Part shown: positions 53,171 to 57,383 of the stretch, piece after piece
Layout: every line of letters starts with the position of its first letter
Position numbering within the stretch: the first letter of the stretch is position 1
Origin: JAMIFN01 sp964544605
Lineage (GTDB): Bacteria > Pseudomonadota > Gammaproteobacteria > Burkholderiales > Burkholderiaceae_C
Length of the DNA: 57,383 nucleotides
Direction of reading: 5' to 3'
Assembly (NCBI GenBank): GCA_964544605.1
Contig: CAZJBX010000015.1
Span: forward strand, 1 to 57,383
The notes under the pieces: model-generated
The model's input: only the letters and a program-made list of their open reading frames with translations
The model's database searches: none
What the model was told of the DNA's origin: nothing
Position numbers and translations under genes: made by a program

Positions 53171-53236
53171 CCCTTCCATCGAGGGGGACGTCCAAGGGCT
53201 GGCGCCCTTGGTCGCCCCTCATGTCAAACGTTAACA
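53165..53236 (+). other. attC site 3 (aacA4 type)
   Basis: GCCTAAC (53165-53171) to GTTAACA (53230-53236) with CCAAGGGC/GCCCTTGG arms. This is the form usually found with aac(6')-Ib in mobile integrons (from memory). Confidence 0.93.
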
Positions 53237-53252
53237 CTCAGGGAGATCGACC

Positions 53253-53798
53253 ATGAAATGGGCATTTATTGATTACGAGAACGTCGGAAGTCTCGGCAAG
53301 GTCGATCTTTCGAGCTATGAACGGGTAATTGTGTTTCTCGGAGCCAAGCAGCCACGGTTGGATTTCACCGACACTAAGTATGATAAGCCGATTAATCTTG
53401 TGGTGGTTCAGCTCAAGGCAACCCAAGCAAATAATCTGGATTTTCATCTAGCATACTACCTTGGCAAGTTTGACAACGAGGCTCCACAGGGAGTTACCTT
53501 CGAAGTCGTGAGTAACGACACCGGTTTCTCACCGTTAATTGCGCATATCAAAAATGGCGGCCGTCCGTGTAAACAGGTAAAAGTTGCGAGTGCACCTGCG
53601 GATACGCAAAAACTGGTTCACAGCCTCACTTCCAAGCCTAAAGAGAAACGTCCGCAAAAGGTCACAAGCCTGCGCAATCATATTGCCTCTCACTTGGGCT
53701 TGAAGGGAAACGAGGTTGCAATTCAGAATCAACTAAATCAGTTGGTTGCAGCGAATGTGGTCAAGATTTCAGGCGATGGCATTGAGTACCAGTGTTAA
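53253..53798 (+). CDS. Cassette 4: NYN/PIN-like nuclease domain protein
   Basis: 181 residues. Residues ~1-105 fit a PIN/NYN-like nuclease: Asp7, Glu9-Asn10 (AFIDYENVG), Asp63 in NNLDFHLAYYLG and Asp89 in VVSNDTGFSPL form the acidic site. Residues ~130-181 look like a winged-helix or other small binding domain (LRNHIASHLGLKGNEVAIQ then QLVAANVVKISG). Such proteins cut RNA. ATG at 53253 follows GGGAGATCGACC. Function unproven; defence or toxin role is inference. Confidence 0.82.
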   Translation: MKWAFIDYENVGSLGKVDLSSYERVIVFLGAKQPRLDFTDTKYDKPINLVVVQLKATQANNLDFHLAYYLGKFDNEAPQGVTFEVVSNDTGFSPLIAHIKNGGRPCKQVKVASAPADTQKLVHSLTSKPKEKRPQKVTSLRNHIASHLGLKGNEVAIQNQLNQLVAANVVKISGDGIEYQC

Positions 53799-53876
53799 CA
53801 AGGCCAGGCACGGCGACGCCTACTGCATTGCGGCTTCGCCTCCATTTCGTAGCCGCGCATGCTGGCAGCGTTAGAG
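53793..53876 (+). other. attC site 4
   Basis: TGTTAAC at 53793-53799 to GTTAGAG at 53870-53876; arms GGCGACGCC/GGCTTCGCC. Last R' position is degenerate. Confidence 0.8.
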
Positions 53877-53906
53877 CGCATTAGCAGGTTGGAGGAAACC
53901 GACAAG

Positions 53907-54695
53907 ATGAAAGACGTGATCGATGCCGTTAGCGCTAGAATCAAGACACCATACTTCGGATACGCAATCCTTGCGTTTTTTGCGTTCAACTGGCGCGGGA
54001 TTTTTCTTCTTGTGGCCACTAAGGGCACTCCTCAGGATCGCCTAGCAGCCTTTGATTCCATAACAAGTCACTACACACTATTTGTTTGGCCATTGCTTGT
54101 TGGTGCAGTGGTCGCTGTCTCGGCGCATTGGGTGCAGTATCTCTTTGGGCTTATTTCTAGAAAGCCGTCCGAACTTATCGACGTTCTATATTTGGAAGCA
54201 GAGCACAAAAAGACCATTTATCAAACCAAGCTCGAAGAGTCTCGTTCTGAACTATTCGCTGTTAAAGAGCAGGAGCTAATTGAACGGGCGAAGCGCGATG
54301 AGGAGGTTGCGGGAATTGAGGATGATGAAGCAAAGGAGAAGCTGGCTGCACAGCTAGAAAAGCTCCGGCGTGAACGCGATCAACTTTCGTCTCAACTCAA
54401 AGACCAAGAGAAATTCGGGAAACCTACTGCCTACAACCTTTCCAATGAAGCGGTAGAGATTTTGAAGGCAGCTTCAGAGAACAAGAACGGAACGATAATC
54501 AAGCCGCAAACCTTAGGGGGGCGTTCTGTTCAAGCGGGCGGAAAGTCTTTTGGTTCAGAGAATTCCCGGGAGTACTCTAAATACGAGGCCGCGCTAGAGG
54601 AGCTGATGGAAAAGGGGCTCGTTAAGCCAACGGGATCGAAAGGCGAGATGTTCGATATGACACATAAGGGTTGGCAAGTTGCAGATGCGCTCTAA
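53907..54695 (+). CDS. Cassette 5: two-TM, coiled-coil, winged-helix-like protein
   Basis: 262 residues from the ATG at 53907 (GGAGG 11 bp upstream; the longer frame from 53859 starts inside attC4). Two membrane helices (~14-35, ~55-80, with FGYAILAFFAFNW), a charged coiled coil (~95-165), and a C-terminal domain (~175-262, LSNEAVEILKAASE...ALEELMEKGLVKP...FDMTHKGWQVADAL) with the look of a winged helix. Similar C-termini recur, to my memory, in membrane proteins near defence genes. Role unknown. Confidence 0.8.
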   Translation: MKDVIDAVSARIKTPYFGYAILAFFAFNWRGIFLLVATKGTPQDRLAAFDSITSHYTLFVWPLLVGAVVAVSAHWVQYLFGLISRKPSELIDVLYLEAEHKKTIYQTKLEESRSELFAVKEQELIERAKRDEEVAGIEDDEAKEKLAAQLEKLRRERDQLSSQLKDQEKFGKPTAYNLSNEAVEILKAASENKNGTIIKPQTLGGRSVQAGGKSFGSENSREYSKYEAALEELMEKGLVKPTGSKGEMFDMTHKGWQVADAL

Positions 54696-54788
54696 CAAAT
54701 CACTGCAGCGGACGTTTGACCCGCCGCCAATTTTTGCTACCGCAAAAACGGGCGTCGTCTCAAACGCCGCTGAGCTCAAGCGTTAGGA
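54690..54788 (+). other. attC site 5
   Basis: CTCTAAC at 54690-54696 to GTTAGGA at 54782-54788, 99 bp, with GCAGCGGACGTTTGA/TCAAACGCCGCTGAGC arms. Arm pattern resembles attC8. Confidence 0.88.
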
Positions 54789-54795
54789 GAATCAC

Positions 54796-55065
54796 TTGGC
54801 TACAGCAAAAGACATTGCGGAATGGATGTTCGATCACTTCGAAACGCAAAAATATCTATATCAAGAATCCGTTGTGTACAAAATAAAAAGCCAATTTGGC
54901 CCTGATTTTGTTTACAAAAATGAGAATGGAAATCTTGCTATAGGAAAAGACGTTCTTAAGGAATTTAGAAAAATCTCTGAAGGCAAGGTGGTCTGGGAGA
55001 GAGGTGATAGAGCTTGGCGCAGGCTGCGTAGCAATGAAAGCTACAAAGGTAGGCAAGTCGAATAA
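54796..55065 (+). CDS. Cassette 6: small DUF protein (DUF6953-like)
   Basis: 89 residues with TTG start at 54796, GGAG just upstream. Begins ATAKDIAEWMFDHF and has VYKIKSQFG, YKNENGNLAIGKDVL and FRKIS...VVWERGDRAWRRL, a pattern I associate with DUF6953, seen in other cassettes. One compact mixed domain; no membrane segment. Function unknown. Confidence 0.78.
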   Translation: MATAKDIAEWMFDHFETQKYLYQESVVYKIKSQFGPDFVYKNENGNLAIGKDVLKEFRKISEGKVVWERGDRAWRRLRSNESYKGRQVE

Positions 55066-55067
55066 TC

Positions 55068-55127
55068 GCCTAACCCGGCGCTCAAGCGGACTGGCCTACG
55101 GCCAGCCGCTTAGCTTTATCGTTAGGG
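55068..55127 (+). other. attC site 6
   Basis: GCCTAAC at 55068-55074 to GTTAGGG at 55121-55127 with CAAGCGGACTGGC and GCCAGCCGCTTAG arms. Clear short attC. Confidence 0.93.
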
Positions 55128-55137
55128 CACAAGAAAA

Positions 55138-55581
55138 ATGCTAGGAAAGAATGAGTTTCTTAACGAGGTAGAACAGTACACTTTGTATTGGAGGCGGGAA
55201 GGGCTGCCCGCTTACAATATCTCCGGAACTTACGATCTATTTCCAGAGTTCCCATCGGGTGTAGAAAAAGCTGAACATAAATGGCCGGATACTTGGCCTA
55301 ACTCATCGAGTGCCGGTGTGTATGCTGTATTTGATGAGGGTATGAATCTTTTATATGTAGGAAAAAGCTCGATGAGCAGCAATTTAGGGAATCGTTTGGT
55401 TTCATATTTTGGCTTTACACCTGAGAAAACATGTCGAGTTAATCATAATTGGACTGTGAATCCTAAATATCTAATTACGATAGCTGTACCGGACGATGCT
55501 ACTTGGGAAGCTCCAGCACTTGAGGAGTTTTTGATTAAACGTCTAAATCCGCCACTAAATCGAAATGGGCGTACTTCTTAG
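55138..55581 (+). CDS. Cassette 7: GIY-YIG nuclease-fold protein
   Basis: 147 residues. GIY-YIG signature: Gly60-Val61-Tyr62 and Tyr73-Val74-Gly75 with Lys76, then Arg86 in NRLVSYFG, Glu129/130 in ALEEFLIKRLNPPLN and Asn137/141. The N-terminal ~55 residues are an added unknown segment (GLPAYNISGTYDLFPEFPSG). A DNA or RNA endonuclease activity is likely from the fold; target unknown. Confidence 0.88.
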   Translation: MLGKNEFLNEVEQYTLYWRREGLPAYNISGTYDLFPEFPSGVEKAEHKWPDTWPNSSSAGVYAVFDEGMNLLYVGKSSMSSNLGNRLVSYFGFTPEKTCRVNHNWTVNPKYLITIAVPDDATWEAPALEEFLIKRLNPPLNRNGRTS

Positions 55582-55585
55582 TATG

Positions 55586-55663
55586 CCCTAACAAGGCATT
55601 CAAGTTCGCTCGCTTCACTTGCTGGGACTGGCGTTCCGCCAGCCCCTTAATTTCGCGTTACAT
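55586..55663 (+). other. attC site 7
   Basis: CCCTAAC at 55586-55592 to GTTACAT at 55657-55663; inner arms GGGACTGGCG/CGCCAGCCCC. R' is less typical. Confidence 0.8.
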
Positions 55664-55722
55664 GTACCAAGATACTATGCATACACTAATAAACAATCAA
55701 CTTTAACTTTGAGGAATGAACA

Positions 55723-56751
55723 ATGAAAAGTCACAGAAATATTTTAATTCTAGCTATTATTTTGCAGTCAGTATTACTGTCCGCCTGCACGGGAGATGAC
55801 TGGATAGGCAATGTAAAGTCTGGTGTTTTTAAGCAATACGACAAAGTAAAACCGGTTGGAGTTGTATATGATAACTGGAGCAGCTGCCAAAATACAGATT
55901 GGAAGATTGTCAAAGAAGATGAAGATTATGCTGAAGTTCAATTTACCTGTAATGTCAGTGGTGTCAATGATATCGTATCTGCTCTTAAAGAAAACCAAAA
56001 AATAATAGATGAGCACAACAAACTAAAAATTCGTAAGCTAGAAATTGAGCAGGCAGACTATCTCTCTAGGCTGCAATTGGATGTATGTAAAACAGAGTTC
56101 TTTATAGATAAAATGTCTAAAGATCTTGTGTTTAAAGCGAAAGATAGTTTATTGACAGAAGATGAATTAAGATCACTTGCAAACCAATACCATCAAACTT
56201 TATTAGAAGCGGCTAATAAAGCTACAAGTAATTCTCTTCTAGATAAAAGTGAGGTTGATAAATACACTCAAGATCTCAGCCAAATAAGCAAGCAACTGGA
56301 ATATAAATTCGACAACTCCGGTAGCGTTTTTTTCCAAGGAAACCCTCATAAGCTTAGTAGTTCTGACAATAAAATACACCAAGAAGTACAAGCAAGCTTA
56401 CTTAAGTGCATGGAAAGCATTGACAGTAAGAGTGATTATATTGGAGACGAAAGAATTATTGGTGACTACCGAAATATAAGCTACTTTTTTAATAGACAAC
56501 AAGAATTGGCTTCATATAAAAAACAAAAGAATTTTGATGATCTAAAAAGTATATTAATCACTGTTATGTTCGATGTTAATAAAAATAACTTTGAAATTAA
56601 CTCCGCATATTCGGAATTCCTTATTGGCGATAAAACAGAAAAATTATCATACTCTGACAGAACCATACAAGGGATTATCTATAACGATATAACCTTATCT
56701 GCGGAGTTAACTAAAAAGAATAATATTCATGATTTAGTTAAGTTGTTTTAA
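55723..56751 (+). CDS. Cassette 8: AT-rich lipoprotein, unknown
   Basis: 342 residues. Signal peptide with lipobox LSAC (Cys22) for lipid attachment. Mature part: DDWIGNVKSGVFKQYDK, several Cys (SSCQNTDWK, FTCNVSG, DVCKTEFF, LLKCMES), then long charged helices (~95-215). AT-richest gene in the window; codon use unlike all others, so recently acquired. No family recognised. Confidence 0.82.
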   Translation: MKSHRNILILAIILQSVLLSACTGDDWIGNVKSGVFKQYDKVKPVGVVYDNWSSCQNTDWKIVKEDEDYAEVQFTCNVSGVNDIVSALKENQKIIDEHNKLKIRKLEIEQADYLSRLQLDVCKTEFFIDKMSKDLVFKAKDSLLTEDELRSLANQYHQTLLEAANKATSNSLLDKSEVDKYTQDLSQISKQLEYKFDNSGSVFFQGNPHKLSSSDNKIHQEVQASLLKCMESIDSKSDYIGDERIIGDYRNISYFFNRQQELASYKKQKNFDDLKSILITVMFDVNKNNFEINSAYSEFLIGDKTEKLSYSDRTIQGIIYNDITLSAELTKKNNIHDLVKLF

Positions 56752-56759
56752 CAAACATC

Positions 56760-56856
56760 ATGTAACAAGTAGCTCCAGCGGACAGTTTAAAGCGGCGCTT
56801 GTTTTGCGTTCGCAAAAACGCACCACTTTAAACTGCCACTGAGCAAGGCGTTAGGT
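56760..56856 (+). other. attC site 8
   Basis: ATGTAAC at 56760-56766 to GTTAGGT at 56850-56856, with CAGCGGACAGTTTAAAG/CTTTAAACTGCC arms, similar in layout to attC5. 97 bp. Confidence 0.87.
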
Positions 56857-56879
56857 GCTTCATTCACACAGGAGGAACT

Positions 56880-57071
56880 ATGGAATTTTTGGGAGCAATA
56901 ATCGCGCTGGTTCTAATCATCGTGCCACTTTGGCGTATCTGCACACGCGCCGGTTTCAATGGTGCGCTGTCACTGCTAGCACTCATTCCTTGGCTTGGCG
57001 TGGTAATCGTTGGGGCCATCCTGTCTTTCGCAAACTGGCCTACCAAGGCTAACGCCATCAAGGAGCAATAA
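56880..57071 (+). CDS. Cassette 9a: 63-residue membrane protein
   Basis: Two hydrophobic helices (~4-19, ~29-50) flanking the RICTRAGFNG turn; the C-terminus FANWPTKANAIKEQ is polar. AGGAGG precedes the ATG. It is paralogous to the next gene: both have AGF-x-G, a (I/V)P turn and a (A/F)-x-x-WP end. Function unknown. Confidence 0.78.
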   Translation: MEFLGAIIALVLIIVPLWRICTRAGFNGALSLLALIPWLGVVIVGAILSFANWPTKANAIKEQ

Positions 57072-57263
57072 ATGGGCAGCTTCTCTATTTGGCATTGGCT
57101 TATTGTCATCATCATTTTCCTTCCCAACCTGCTATTTATCCCTGCGGTTAAGAAGGCTGGCTTCTCTGGTTGGTGGGTTGCACTTTCGCTGGTTCCAGTC
57201 GTAGGTCTTGTCCTGCTGTGGGTTTTCGCTTATGCCAAGTGGCCTTCATGCCCCGACCGATAA
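57072..57263 (+). CDS. Cassette 9b: 63-residue membrane protein, paralogue of 9a
   Basis: Start ATG directly abuts the stop of 9a (TAAATG). Two helices around the VKKAGFSGWWV turn, and VPVVGLVLLWVFAYAKWP near the end. Same length as 9a (63). Abutting genes suggest coupled translation and possibly a heteromeric pair. Function unknown. Confidence 0.78.
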   Translation: MGSFSIWHWLIVIIIFLPNLLFIPAVKKAGFSGWWVALSLVPVVGLVLLWVFAYAKWPSCPDR

Positions 57264-57266
57264 AGC

Positions 57267-57336
57267 ACCTAACACTGCGCTTCAAGGGACGCTGCGCGAT
57301 AAAGCCGCGCAGCGCCCCTGAGCTAGCACGTTAGGT
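57267..57336 (+). other. attC site 9
   Basis: ACCTAAC at 57267-57273 to GTTAGGT at 57330-57336; arms GCTGCGCG/CGCGCAGC. A clear attC; after it another cassette begins. Confidence 0.93.
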
Positions 57337-57383
57337 GGCAAACATGTTTGGATGCCCATAAATACACAATTGGATTGATCTAT
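57337..57383 (+). other. Start of a further cassette, cut by the window end
   Basis: Only 47 bp are visible. The ATGs at 57344 and 57352 are each followed in frame by early stops, so the real gene start is not seen. Confidence 0.4.

Larger units (their letters stand above)
49055..57383 (+). mobile_element. Integron gene-cassette array (CALIN-like), right end open
   Basis: Ten or more head-to-tail cassettes, all genes on the + strand, separated by nine attC-like sites. Composition changes abruptly from the GC-rich core to AT-richer, heterogeneous genes. No intI is seen. attC sites vary in length (59-99 bp) and sequence, so cassettes come from several sources; attC5 and attC8 look related. Known structure of integrons puts intI 5' of the first cassette, where tex lies, hence CALIN-like or an intI-deleted integron. 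Confidence 0.9.

Noticed and set aside
49055..57383. Superintegron with uniform attC sites
   Set aside because: attC lengths and sequences vary strongly, unlike the near-identical sites of Vibrio-type arrays.
1..57383. CRISPR array, tRNA or rRNA genes
   Set aside because: No regularly spaced repeats with unique spacers and no tRNA- or rRNA-like sequence were noticed by eye; a tRNAscan or Rfam run would be decisive.

Overview
The window reads as a bacterial chromosome segment from the order Burkholderiales, most like Comamonadaceae. The signs are the proteobacterial-type gshA, PHB-type acetoacetyl-CoA reductase, an Fnr/HemN pair sharing an FNR box, the rsmB-DUF4390-ntrY-response regulator cluster, a Tim44-like gene beside ubiE, and a fused aroA-cmk. 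No rRNA, tRNA or CRISPR was seen. The species cannot be fixed from this sequence alone.

Layout 1-48,840 (core chromosome, GC-rich, uniform codon use): prfC; fpr; comM; a small exported protein; pepP; gshA followed by a Kef-type antiporter; hemJ-like and vanZ-like membrane proteins; a Tim44-like gene and ubiE; a periplasmic binding protein and lnt; a HigBA-type toxin-antitoxin pair; fnr divergent from hemN-TauE/SafE-gloA across a perfect FNR box; ilvE with a zinc-finger gene; a lone rfbD; cytochrome b561 with two yceI genes; phbB; dnaJ; htpX; alr; a small HTH gene; the aroA-cmk fusion; the complete ATP synthase operon atpIBEFHAGDC; an NtrY-like kinase with a short response regulator; DUF4390 and rsmB; a DUF2939 gene; and tex. 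Intrinsic terminators and a few dispersed repeats punctuate this part.

Layout 48,841-57,383 (accessory): just after the tex terminator, base composition and codon use change sharply and an integron gene-cassette array begins. All cassette genes are on the + strand. I identify nine attC-like sites (59-99 bp), each with an R''-like box, an imperfect hairpin and a GTTRRRY-like R' box. No integrase gene lies in the only place it would normally sit, the 243 bp between tex and the first cassette, so the visible array looks like a CALIN or an integron that lost intI. Cargo in order: a membrane/coiled-coil protein; a two-gene restriction-modification-like cassette (PD-(D/E)XK-like protein plus NPPY-type adenine methyltransferase); aac(6')-Ib aminoglycoside acetyltransferase carrying the Leu-to-Ser change linked to gentamicin rather than amikacin resistance; a NYN/PIN-like nuclease; a two-TM, coiled-coil, winged-helix-like protein; a small DUF protein; a GIY-YIG protein; a lipoprotein; and a pair of paralogous 63-residue membrane proteins. 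The array runs off the right end of the window.

Most interesting reading: the array combines a recognised resistance cassette with several cassettes built like phage-defence effectors (nucleases, R-M, membrane effectors), so it may be a cassette-borne defence and resistance island beside tex. The defence role is inference; cassette structure, attC sites and the aac(6')-Ib identity are read from the sequence.
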